DNA from: Umezawaea sp049997955
GTDB lineage: Bacteria; Actinomycetota; Actinomycetes; Mycobacteriales; Pseudonocardiaceae
Length of the DNA stretch: 64,000 nt
Assembly (NCBI GenBank): GCA_049997955.1
Contig: JAEBDY010000002.1
Coordinates: forward strand, 1 to 64,000
Direction of reading: 5' to 3'
Shown in pieces: positions 7,600 to 15,512 of this stretch; position 1 is the stretch's first letter, and every line of letters begins with the position of its first letter. The notes beneath the pieces are model-generated. The model was not told the origin of the DNA, made no database searches, and saw only the letters and a program-made list of their open reading frames with translations. The translations under genes were made by a program, and so were the position numbers.

Positions 7600-9141
7600 T
7601 CAGGGGGTGGGGGTGGAGGAAGGCGCGCCGTTGGGACGGACACCGTTGGGGCGCTGGAGATCGACCTTGGAGATCGGCCGGGTCAGGCGGTCTTCGACGC
7701 CTGCGGCGTTGGCGGTCGGCCGCGGGAGCTGCGTCTTGGGGATGCGCGCTGTGAGAGCGTCGGCGTTGCCCCCATTGATCTTCGGCCGAGGGGAGCCGAC
7801 CTTGGGGATGCGCGCCGTGAGGCGGTCGTCGTTGCCCGCGTTGGCGTTGTACCAGCGGTTGAGTTCCTCGTCGGTGCGCTGGTGCGCGACGGACGCCCAC
7901 ACGTCGATGGCCTTCTTCGCGAGGTCGGTCTGCTTGGTGGCGACCAGTTGCGCGGTCTGCGCGTGGGCCTGCGTCTGCGCGTCCAACTGCTGGCGTTCCA
8001 TCGCCAACTTCTGGTCGGCGCGGTCGACCTCCAGGTCGCGGTCGCGGTCCGACCAGACCCGGTGGTTGGCGTCCGTGCCGTCGTCGTCCCGCTTGGCCAT
8101 CCGGTCGTAGAGCGTCTCGGGCCCGAAGCCCGCCATCAGCTTCACCACCACGGGGAGCAGTTCGATGCACAGGAAGAGGAGGAACAGCGCGGTGTGCGCC
8201 TGGCCTCCGCTGGGGCTGCCGCCCGTGATCCGGTCCAGCGCCTCCAACCGGGCCAGCAGGCCGGTGTCGGCCGCTGTGGCGGTGCTGCCGCGCTTCTCCA
8301 GGTCCTCGCGGTCCTTGCGCAGCCGGTCGAGATCACCCTGGACCTCGGGCAGGCGCTTCTTCGCGTTGTCGGTCTCGGTGGAGGCCCCGTCCTGGATGCG
8401 CTTGGTGACCTTGGCCGTGGCCTCGTCGAGCGTGGACTGCGCTTTGTCCCGGATCGCCTTGGCGTCGTCCGCGGCCTGCTTCTTCTGCCGGTAGGACTCG
8501 CCGTCGCCGGGAACGTTGGTGCCGCAGGCGCCGTCGAACTCGCACTGCGCCAACTGGTTGGCGTCCTGGAAGGCCTTGTCCGCGGTGTCCAGCCCGGCCT
8601 TCGCCGCCTTCACGTCCGGGTCGTCGGAGATGGTGGCGCTGGACTTCCCGGACAGGACGTCGAGCAGCTTGCGCTCCTCGCCCTCCAGCTCGGTGATCTT
8701 GGCGAACGCGTCGGCGACCTTGTTCTGATTGGTCTTCGTCGTCTCGGCCTGCATCGCGATCAGCTCGCTGTTGATCTCCGGTTCGAAGATCTTCAGCACC
8801 AGCGGCATCGAGATGATCGTCCCGATCACCACCGCGAGCGCGACCCGCGGGATCGCGGCGAACAGGTTGAGCAGCCAGCCGTTGCTCCGCGTCATGGTGA
8901 CGACGAGCATCCGGTCCAGGTTGAAGATGATCACGCCCCACACCAGGCCCGCGATCACCGCCGCGTAGGCGGGCAGTTCCAGCACCGAGTACAGCGCGAA
9001 GAACGCCGAGACCGCAGCGACGCCCGAGGTGCTGAGCAGGACACCGCCCATCGCGGCATGTTTGTTGACGTCCCCCGGTGCCTTCTCCAGAATCGACACC
9101 CTCGCGCCGGACAACCTGGCCAGCCACATCGAGAAGCTCAT
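7600..9141 (-). CDS. DUF4407 four-helix membrane protein with coiled coil and C-terminal repeats
   Basis: This 513-residue protein fits DUF4407. Membrane helices lie at about 33-54, 58-75, 91-118 and 318-337. Residues 120-300 between helices 3 and 4 form a long, probably extracytoplasmic coiled coil with two cysteines (C200, C206) that could form a disulfide. FNLDRMLV after helix 2 is a family hallmark. The cytosolic tail contains another coiled coil (365-420) and three imperfect 22-residue repeats of the type DRLTARIPKxxxPRP at 439-503. The ATG overlaps the stop of kinase 2 (9138-9141). It is the only membrane component of the operon, so a sensor or anchor role for the kinases is likely, with the Thr-containing repeats as possible phosphosites. 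Confidence 0.9.
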   Translation of the reverse strand: MSFSMWLARLSGARVSILEKAPGDVNKHAAMGGVLLSTSGVAAVSAFFALYSVLELPAYAAVIAGLVWGVIIFNLDRMLVVTMTRSNGWLLNLFAAIPRVALAVVIGTIISMPLVLKIFEPEINSELIAMQAETTKTNQNKVADAFAKITELEGEERKLLDVLSGKSSATISDDPDVKAAKAGLDTADKAFQDANQLAQCEFDGACGTNVPGDGESYRQKKQAADDAKAIRDKAQSTLDEATAKVTKRIQDGASTETDNAKKRLPEVQGDLDRLRKDREDLEKRGSTATAADTGLLARLEALDRITGGSPSGGQAHTALFLLFLCIELLPVVVKLMAGFGPETLYDRMAKRDDDGTDANHRVWSDRDRDLEVDRADQKLAMERQQLDAQTQAHAQTAQLVATKQTDLAKKAIDVWASVAHQRTDEELNRWYNANAGNDDRLTARIPKVGSPRPKINGGNADALTARIPKTQLPRPTANAAGVEDRLTRPISKVDLQRPNGVRPNGAPSSTPTP

Positions 9142-10550
9142 CGGCCCGCCCCCTCACCATCGTGGAACCCGAGGTCGAGCTCGGGCGCTTCGGTCAACAT
9201 CGCTTGCAGGTCGAACGGGAACCCGGCGCCGAAGGGCACCGGCACGGAGGGCAGCGACGGTTTTCGACCGCCCTTGGTGAACGCGTCCGGCGCCATCGGC
9301 CGGACGTCGACCGCGGGCAGCGGCGGCAGCACCGCGCGCGGCGGCCCGGCCTGGCCGAGCAGTGGCCACGGCACCTGCGGCATCGGGACCGGCAGCGGCT
9401 GGACCTCGGGCGGCGCGACCACGGTCACGGGACCGACCCGCCGGTGGTCCGCTCCCAGGTTGTTGACCGCGCGGACGTCGATCCAGCCGGACCCGGTCGG
9501 CACGACCGACGTCGTGCCCCGGCACCGCCGTGCGTCGGCCCGCGCCGACCAGGAGCCTGCGGTGATCTCCACCTCGGTCGAGTCGCGCGCCTCCCACTCG
9601 ACCACGACGGGCTGCCCGGTGAGGACGAACGTGCGGTCCAGTCTGACCTCGCCCAACCGGGGCGGCACCAGGCTCTCGCCCAGCAGCCTGCGCAGGTAGA
9701 CCTCCCACTCCCGTGCCGTCGGCCGGTCCGCGGGCACCCGACCCACCGCCCGCCGGAGCATCGCGAGCCCTTCGGGGTCGAGACTCGCCGCAGCCGCAGG
9801 ATCGGTGTTGACCGACGAGCCCGCGCCGGGCGAGAGGGAGCGCAGGATGAACAACCCGAGCTTGTAGTGGTCGGTGGTCCTGTTGAGGGCACCGCCCTCA
9901 GGCGGCTCCCAGTCGGGGAAGTTGAGCTGCTTGACCGTGGCGACGATGCTCGTGGGCCGCACGGCGTCGCAGTCGAGGAACAGCACCATCGGCTCGGCGT
10001 CGAGCCGGAAGACCGCGTTCTTGGGGTTGACGTCGCCGACCACGATCTTGAGTTCGCGGTGCAGGAACGCCAGCCCGCCCGCGAAGTCGCGGCAGATCCG
10101 CAACCGCTGCTCCTCGGTCGGCGCGGGCCGTCCGAACCGCTGTGCGCGAGCGGGGTCGATGAAGAGGTTCTGCACTTCGCGCAGTGACTTCTTGGGACCG
10201 GCGTTGCGGTCGACCAGGTCGAAGTAGGGATCGGGAATGCGCGGCATGACAATGCCGACGGCGTGGCCGTTCTCCTCTACCACGCGCACCGGCCATGCGG
10301 TCATGGCGTCGAGTTTCGCGCGTGTCGCGTCGTCCAGCGCATTTCGAGAGGCGACGACCCTGTGCAGGCTTTGCGGTGAGTCGTGGGGTCGCTGATAGCG
10401 CTTGTAGACCAGCGGTCCCCGCACATCCGGATAGGTGAGGTCTGGCAGGTCGAAAACGGTGGCCTCGCCGCCTTTTCCCAGTTGAGCGCCAAGTTTCCCC
10501 AGGTCGGACGGCACGATGGGCACGGCTCCGCCCGACGAGGTTTTCCCCAC
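9138..10550 (-). CDS. Atypical Ser/Thr kinase with Ig-like and Pro-rich C-terminus (kinase 2, first gene)
   Basis: A 470-residue protein starting at GTG 10550 with AGAGAGG about five bases upstream. The kinase core (18-295) has LGKGGEATVF, Lys50 in LVYKRY, VGDVNPKN (171-178, Asp173, Asn178) and FLDCD (191-195), the same signature as kinase 1. Residues about 300-380 look like an Ig/FN3-like beta sandwich (VLTGQPVVVEWEARDSTEVE...GWIDVRAVNN), followed by a Pro-rich tail without a membrane helix. It is the promoter-proximal gene, so kinase dosage should lead the operon. The extra beta domain may recognise a partner such as the DUF4407 tail. Function beyond kinase activity is not evident. Confidence 0.9.
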   Translation of the reverse strand: MGKTSSGGAVPIVPSDLGKLGAQLGKGGEATVFDLPDLTYPDVRGPLVYKRYQRPHDSPQSLHRVVASRNALDDATRAKLDAMTAWPVRVVEENGHAVGIVMPRIPDPYFDLVDRNAGPKKSLREVQNLFIDPARAQRFGRPAPTEEQRLRICRDFAGGLAFLHRELKIVVGDVNPKNAVFRLDAEPMVLFLDCDAVRPTSIVATVKQLNFPDWEPPEGGALNRTTDHYKLGLFILRSLSPGAGSSVNTDPAAAASLDPEGLAMLRRAVGRVPADRPTAREWEVYLRRLLGESLVPPRLGEVRLDRTFVLTGQPVVVEWEARDSTEVEITAGSWSARADARRCRGTTSVVPTGSGWIDVRAVNNLGADHRRVGPVTVVAPPEVQPLPVPMPQVPWPLLGQAGPPRAVLPPLPAVDVRPMAPDAFTKGGRKPSLPSVPVPFGAGFPFDLQAMLTEAPELDLGFHDGEGAGR

Positions 10551-11141
10551 GATGGCCTCTCTTCGAGAATGACGGCATTCGGTCGTCCAGCGATCCGCAC
10601 GGAGAACCGCACTTTTCGGGTTACCGAAGGGTTATTGCTCGACCCTGCGCCGTGTTGCTTGTCGAGAGGTCAATCGAGCTACTAGAGGTGTTCGTTACCG
10701 CCACTCGGGGAGACTTTTCCGGAAAGTTCGTCCCATTCAGCCGACCGGCACCGCACGCATGGTGACCGCGTTGACATCCGACCGAAGCCGCGAATGGGAC
10801 TCGCCCGATAGCCGCAGGCCCCTTTTCGTCGGAAAACGCGATTTGGTTACCCGTTGTCGATAACGATTGAGTCACCATCGAGCGTACGCGACAGCACGTG
10901 CTTGATCACCCAGAGTGAAACAAAACAGCGAAATCTGAGCGACGATTCACTCGAAAGTGCAGGCTACTGAAGACCTCGCCCATCGGGAAAGCCGCATTTC
11001 CACGCTCTGAAATCGTTTCACCCACCGAATCGAATCGACCCGCCTTGTCCGCGACGATCGACTATTCCACGTGAGCCTGTAGCCCGATCGGGCTAAGTGA
11101 TCCTTCCGGTGGGAGCGATCCGCTCCTGGTTTGATGCCGGG
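10551..11141. other. Divergent intergenic region, no gene seen
   Basis: About 590 bases separate the kinase operon from the divergent protease gene. GC content is visibly lower than in the flanks. A perfect TTGACA sits at 10771-10776 on the plus strand but without a convincing -10 at 16-18 bases, and TTGACC occurs on the minus strand near 10668. Short open frames here lack ribosome sites and actinomycete codon bias. It presumably carries the promoter and operators of the nine-gene operon; I could not fix them. Confidence 0.5.
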
Positions 11142-11972
11142 ATGATCAAGCGTTCGCTGGTGGTGGCCCTGCTGCTGTCCCTCTCCCCGGCTCCCGCGCA
11201 CGCGGTGACCGGGGTGGACTTCACCGGGACCGTGGCGTTGAGCGGCTGTTCCGGGGCGGTGGTGCGGACACCGTCGGCGAAGCCGTCCGACACGGCGCTG
11301 GTGATGTCCAACGGGCACTGCGTGAAGCTGATGGCGGCGGGCGAGGTGGTCGTCGACCAGCCGAGCGACCGGACGTTCACGCTGCTCGACCCCACCGGCA
11401 AGACCATCTTGGGGACGCTGCACGCGAAATCGGTCGCCTACGCCACGATGACGTCCACGGACGTGGCGTTCTACCGGCTCGACCAGACCTACGCGCAGGT
11501 GGAGGCGTTGGGCGGCAGGGCCTTGGAGCTCTCGCCCCAGCGAGCTGCGGTCGGCGCGGACATCCGGGTCGTGTCCGGCTTCTGGAAGCGGATGTACTCC
11601 TGCTCGCTCGACGGGTTCGCGCACGAGCTGCGCGAAGGCGCGTGGACGTGGCGCGACTCGATCCGCTACACCGCGCCGTGCGACACGGTCGGCGGCACGT
11701 CCGGCTCGCCGATCGTGGACGCCGCGAGCGGCAAGGTGGTCGGCGTCAACAACACGACGAACGAGAACGGCAAGCGCTGCACCCAGAACAACCCGTGCGA
11801 GGTGGACGCGGCGGGCGCGGTGACCGTGAGGCGCGGCATCGGCTACGGCCAGCAGACCCACCTCGCCGTGGCGTGCGTCGGCGCGGACAGCGCGTTCACG
11901 CTGTCCGCGCCGGGCTGCGGTCTTCCTCGACCGGCTCTAGTAGCGATAGGTGTTCAGCGTGTCGACCGCTGA
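11142..11972 (+). CDS. Secreted trypsin-like serine protease
   Basis: A 276-residue protein from ATG 11142; the frame is open further upstream, but the hydrophobic signal (MIKRSLVVALLLSLSPAPAHA, cut after AHA) sets this start. The triad is visible: His in SNGHCVK, Asp in TSTDVAFYRL, Ser in TVGGTSGSPIV. Extra cysteine pairs (CSG, YSC, APC, RCTQNNPC, VAC, GC) suggest disulfides in an exported enzyme. The last 36 bases overlap the 3' end of the convergent PI-PLC-like gene, so the final residues (about LPRPALVAIGVQRVDR) may be an extension past an ancestral stop. It is divergent from the kinase operon; a functional link is possible but unproven. Confidence 0.85.
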   Translation: MIKRSLVVALLLSLSPAPAHAVTGVDFTGTVALSGCSGAVVRTPSAKPSDTALVMSNGHCVKLMAAGEVVVDQPSDRTFTLLDPTGKTILGTLHAKSVAYATMTSTDVAFYRLDQTYAQVEALGGRALELSPQRAAVGADIRVVSGFWKRMYSCSLDGFAHELREGAWTWRDSIRYTAPCDTVGGTSGSPIVDAASGKVVGVNNTTNENGKRCTQNNPCEVDAAGAVTVRRGIGYGQQTHLAVACVGADSAFTLSAPGCGLPRPALVAIGVQRVDR

Positions 11973-13199
11973 CCTCGGGTTGCCGAGGTGGTGGTGGTCG
12001 ACGGCGAGGAACGTCGGCTTCTTGCGGGCGGCGGGCTCGCAGAAGCGCTGCGCGCGGTTGGCCAGCTTGGTGTTGTCGTCGGTGACCGTTCCGGTCATCG
12101 GGACGTCCCGGAAGTGGTTCATCACGAACAGCCTGCGGAACCCGCCTTCGGTGCGGGACAGGGGGATGTCGTTCCAGCGGCTGTAGCAGGACCAGTCGGA
12201 CGCGCCGACGCCACCGCCCATGGACCAGTGGTTCTCCACGGTCCAGTCGCGCTGGTACTGCACGCCCGAGCTCTCACGGCCGTCGGCGGCGTGGTCGGTG
12301 AAGATCAGCAGGCGCTGGTTGCGGGAGCGCAGGTCGGCCATCCTGGGCCAGCCGTTCTGCCGCACACCGGTCTGGTCCGGGCGGTACAGCACGTTCTGCA
12401 GGCCGTTGACCCGCGCCAGCTCGGCGCGCAGCACGTCCGCGGAGACGTAGTCCTCTAGGAAGACCGTGACGAACTCGTTCCGGTTGGCGTTGAGGAAGTC
12501 CACGATCCGCTGGACGTCCACCCACAGCGCGACCGGCCTGCTGACCAGGTTGCAGCTGTTGTGGCAGAGGATCGCGCCGTCCGGGGTCTGGTGGACGTCC
12601 AGCATGAACCCGCGCACGCCGTCGGCCAGCTGCTGGTTGATCCCGCGCGCCTGGTTCGGGAACAGGTTCGCGAACGGGCCCGCGAACCCGCCGTCCACGC
12701 CGTTCGCGTAGGCGTTGTGCGAAGTCAGGAACGTGACCTGGTCGAGCGTCCGCTCGCCGTCCGGCAGCGCGGGTTGGCGGTTCGGGTTCACCGGCGTCAG
12801 GTACCACTGGTCGCCGCCCGCGCCGATCGCCAACGGGGTGGCGGGCTTGAGGTAGCGGTCGGCGCCGGGCACCTTGAGCCGCAGGCGGTCGCCATCGGAG
12901 CTGATCTCCCAGCGGGTGTCCGCGCTGTCGCACGCCTGCATCGCGGCCTGGTCGCCGGACCGGCCGAGGCAGCGGCCGCCCTCCTCCAGCCGTCCGTCGG
13001 CCCGCAGGTTCCACTGCTGGCGGTCCTCGTTGCCCTTCGGGCGGTGCTGGTCCACGGTGTTGCCGGTGACCGCCGCGTTCAGGCCCGTCGTGACGCTCTG
13101 CAGGTAGAACAGGCCCGGCGCGGGGACGTCGGCTCTGGCCGTCGGCACGACCAGTCCGGTCAGCAGGACGGCGACGAGGGCTGATCGGATGACGCGCAT
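11937..13199 (-). CDS. Secreted ricin-like lectin / PI-PLC X-domain phosphodiesterase
   Basis: A 420-residue exported protein. Start ATG 13199 has AGAGG seven bases upstream. A signal peptide (about 1-25) is followed by a beta-trefoil-like region (residues 30-135; QQWN and CLGRSGD features of ricin-type repeats) and then a PI-PLC X domain from about 150. TSHNAYAN and LDVHQTPDGAILCHNSC provide the two catalytic histidines of the family. PI-PLC-type enzymes cleave phosphatidylinositol or related glycophospholipids. The trefoil may target carbohydrate. The C-terminal stretch with MNHFRDVP and VDHHHLGNP completes the TIM barrel. It is monocistronic and convergent with the protease gene. Confidence 0.85.
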   Translation of the reverse strand: MRVIRSALVAVLLTGLVVPTARADVPAPGLFYLQSVTTGLNAAVTGNTVDQHRPKGNEDRQQWNLRADGRLEEGGRCLGRSGDQAAMQACDSADTRWEISSDGDRLRLKVPGADRYLKPATPLAIGAGGDQWYLTPVNPNRQPALPDGERTLDQVTFLTSHNAYANGVDGGFAGPFANLFPNQARGINQQLADGVRGFMLDVHQTPDGAILCHNSCNLVSRPVALWVDVQRIVDFLNANRNEFVTVFLEDYVSADVLRAELARVNGLQNVLYRPDQTGVRQNGWPRMADLRSRNQRLLIFTDHAADGRESSGVQYQRDWTVENHWSMGGGVGASDWSCYSRWNDIPLSRTEGGFRRLFVMNHFRDVPMTGTVTDDNTKLANRAQRFCEPAARKKPTFLAVDHHHLGNPRSAVDTLNTYRY

Positions 13200-13315
13200 C
13201 AAGAGTCCTCTCGGAGGCTCCGCGGCGGACGGGTGCCGCCAGGATCACGCAACCGAGACGGATGCGAAAGTGTTTCACTAAATGTTCATACTCGTCCGGG
13301 ACGTACGATCGGTGG

Positions 13316-13738
13316 ATGACGAACGAGCCGTGGGGCGATCCGGACACCATCCGCGAAGTGCTCGCGAAGTGCGAGACCTGGGCGGTCGTCGGACTGGGCG
13401 ACAACCCGTCGCGCGCGGCCTTCGGGGTGGCGAAGTTCCTCCAGCGGCACGGGAAGCGGATCGTGCCGGTGCACCCGAGCGCGCCGACCGTACACGGCGA
13501 GCAGGGTTACGCGACGCTCGCGGACATCCCGTTCCCGGTCGACTGCGTCGACGTGTTCCGCCGCTCGTCCAGCGCGGGCGGCTTCGCCGACCAGGCCGTG
13601 GCGATCGGCGCGAAAGCCGTGTGGTTCCAGCTCGACGTCGTCGACGAGCTGGCGTTCGACCGCGTCCGCACTGCCGGGCTGTCCATGGTGATGGACCGCT
13701 GCCCCGCGATCGAGTGGGCGGCGAACGGGCCGCGCTAG
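13316..13738 (+). CDS. CoA-binding (YccU-type Rossmann) protein
   Basis: A 140-residue single-domain protein: WAVVGLGDNPSRAAFGVAKFL is the nucleotide-binding loop of the CoA_binding_2 family, followed by RIVPVHPSA and a Rossmann core ending VMDRCPAIEW. Members bind CoA but their role is not settled. Start ATG 13316 is chosen over an upstream in-frame start because homologous sequence begins there; only a weak GGTGG precedes it. Its TAG stop (13736-13738) sits in a CTAG tetramer that also gives the stop of the convergent Rid gene. Confidence 0.85.
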   Translation: MTNEPWGDPDTIREVLAKCETWAVVGLGDNPSRAAFGVAKFLQRHGKRIVPVHPSAPTVHGEQGYATLADIPFPVDCVDVFRRSSSAGGFADQAVAIGAKAVWFQLDVVDELAFDRVRTAGLSMVMDRCPAIEWAANGPR

Positions 13739-14118
13739 CGCTTGCGGGCGGTCACCTCGACCTCGATGCGCATCCGCGGGTCCGCCAGCCCGACCGACAT
13801 CATCGTGGCCGCGGGCCGGACGTCGGCGAACGTCCGGCGCAGCACTGGCCAGCACGGTTCGAAGTCGGCCGGATCCGGGACCAGGTAGCGGACGCGCACG
13901 ACGTCGCCGAACCCGCACCCCGCCTCGGCGAGCGCGGCCCCGATGTTCGCCAGGCACTGCTCGGCCTGCTCCACCACGTCGTCGGAGATCGTCATCGTGG
14001 CGTAGTCGAAGCCCGTGGTGCCGGACACGAACACCCAGTCGCCGTCCACGACGGCGCGCGCGTACCCGATCTGCTCCTCGAACGTGGACCCGGACAGGAT
14101 CGCTCGGCGGTCGCCCAT
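13735..14118 (-). CDS. Rid (YjgF/YER057c/UK114) family protein
   Basis: A 127-residue Rid protein with the family's ordered features: VVDGDWVFVSGTTGFD, the central DVVRVRYLVPDPADFEPCWPV segment, and a terminal ATMMSVGLADPRMRIEVEVTA in which the conserved Arg and Glu line the active site. Rid enzymes deaminate reactive enamine/imine intermediates from PLP enzymes. Subfamilies differ in substrate and I cannot assign one. Stop codon TAG (13737-13735) shares the CTAG tetramer with the convergent CoA-binding gene. Confidence 0.9.
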   Translation of the reverse strand: MGDRRAILSGSTFEEQIGYARAVVDGDWVFVSGTTGFDYATMTISDDVVEQAEQCLANIGAALAEAGCGFGDVVRVRYLVPDPADFEPCWPVLRRTFADVRPAATMMSVGLADPRMRIEVEVTARKR

Positions 14119-14131
14119 TCCCGAAGCCTAG

Positions 14132-14503
14132 CTAGCGGGTGATGTGCCACAGCACCACGTTGTGCACGTGGTGGGCCTTCTCCGAGCCGCGGAACTCGAT
14201 CTCGTGCACGTGGGTGCCCGCCGTGACCGCGATGGCGGACGTGCTGAAGAAGCTGCCGCCCCAGCTCTTGTTCGACACCACGGCGACGCTGCTGATCTTC
14301 GAGTACGGCACCGAGACCAGCGCGGTCTTCTTCCCCACGAACGACTTGTCCTGGATGATCACCCGAAGGTCGGTGATGCCGATGAACCCCGTGCCCGCGC
14401 CGATGGCGTCGTAGACCGCGATCACGCGCTCGCCGTCGAGCAGACCGCTCACGATCTGGTCGTACTGCTCCCGCCGGTCGTAGGTCGGACCGTTCTTCGC
14501 CAT
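14132..14503 (-). CDS. Bacterial PH-domain protein
   Basis: A 123-residue cytosolic protein. Start ATG 14503 is chosen because AGGGGG lies five bases upstream and the sequence before it is not conserved-looking. The body is a seven-strand PH-like fold (ERVIAVYDAIGAGTGFIGITDLRVIIQDKS...KTALVSVPYSKISSVAVV) close to the YokE/bPH family, which binds lipids or proteins. It lies just upstream of the Rid gene on the same strand (13 bases) and may be co-transcribed. No specific function can be given. Confidence 0.85.
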   Translation of the reverse strand: MAKNGPTYDRREQYDQIVSGLLDGERVIAVYDAIGAGTGFIGITDLRVIIQDKSFVGKKTALVSVPYSKISSVAVVSNKSWGGSFFSTSAIAVTAGTHVHEIEFRGSEKAHHVHNVVLWHITR

Positions 14504-14620
14504 CGAACCCCCTCGCTCGGTGAACCTCCACGGTAGCCGCAACCGCGGCGCGGGGTCGGGACACCGAAGTCGGGGCGGGTCCCGTTGACACCGTCGTCAG
14601 CGCTGCCGTAAGCATTTGCC

Positions 14621-15424
14621 ATGCCGTCCGCTCCGCTCAACGGGATCACCGTCAACTACCAGGTCACCGGAGAAGGTGATCTCGTCGTGCTGGTGATGGG
14701 CACCGGCAGCCCCGGCGGCGTGTGGCGCGCGCACCAGGTGCCCGCGCTGGTCGCCGCCGGCTACCGGGTCGCGACGTTCGACAACCGCGGCATCCCGCCG
14801 ACCGACGAGTGCGCGGGCGGCTTCACCGTCGACGACATGGTCGGCGACACCGCGGCGCTCATCGAGCACCTCGGCGGCGGGCCTGCCAGGGTCGCGGGCA
14901 CGTCGCTCGGCGCACGCGTGGCGCAGGAACTCGCACTGGCCCGACCGGACCTCGTGTCGCACGCCGCGCTGCTCGCGGCCTACGGCCGCCCCGACCCGGT
15001 GCGCACGGCGTTGTCGACGGGAGAACTGGAACTGCACGACTCCGGCGTGAAGCTGCCGGACGGGTACTACTCGGCGATCACCGCGCTGCGCTACCTGTCC
15101 CCCGCCACGCTCGAGGACCCCCGGAAGGCGCGGGACTGGCTGGAACTGTTCGAGTACGGCGGTTCCGTGGTGGGCGCGGGCGTACGGGCCCAGATGGCGC
15201 TCAACGACTTCACCGACCGCCTCGCCGACTACCGCCGGATCTCGGTCCCGTGCCTCGTGGTCGGCTTCACCGACGACCGCACACTCCCACCCCACCTGGC
15301 CCGCGAGGTCGCCGCCGCCATCCCCGGCTCCCGGTACGCCGAGGTGGCCGACGCGGGCCACCTCGGCTACCTGGAGAAGCCCGACGAGGTGAACCAACTG
15401 CTGCTGGACTTCTTCGCGTCCTAG
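14621..15424 (+). CDS. Alpha/beta-hydrolase
   Basis: A 267-residue alpha/beta-fold hydrolase. The nucleophile elbow is GTSLGAR, the acid is probably Asp in GFTDDRTLPP, and the catalytic His is in DAGHLGYLEKP. The oxyanion region is VMGTGSPGGVW, and FDNRGIPPTD is typical of the group that includes haloperoxidase-like and esterase enzymes. No signal peptide is seen. It is monocistronic, with divergent PH-domain and convergent methyltransferase neighbours. Substrate unknown. Confidence 0.88.
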   Translation: MPSAPLNGITVNYQVTGEGDLVVLVMGTGSPGGVWRAHQVPALVAAGYRVATFDNRGIPPTDECAGGFTVDDMVGDTAALIEHLGGGPARVAGTSLGARVAQELALARPDLVSHAALLAAYGRPDPVRTALSTGELELHDSGVKLPDGYYSAITALRYLSPATLEDPRKARDWLELFEYGGSVVGAGVRAQMALNDFTDRLADYRRISVPCLVVGFTDDRTLPPHLAREVAAAIPGSRYAEVADAGHLGYLEKPDEVNQLLLDFFAS

Positions 15425-15512
15425 CCCTCCGGCGGAGTTCGGCAACCGGCGCACCACGACCGCCGACGGGGACCGCGTGTGCAACACACCGTGCGGGCAC
15501 CACGGCACCAGG

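Noticed and set aside
1..10550. Classical tellurite (ter) operon or bacteriophage-exclusion (BREX) system
   Set aside because: No TerD/TerC, methylase or PglX/PglZ-like proteins are present; only the kinase/PP2C/vWA trio is shared with ter-associated triads.
10621..10878. 85-codon minus-strand frame in the divergent intergenic region
   Set aside because: No ribosome site, no codon bias, sits in AT-richer promoter DNA.
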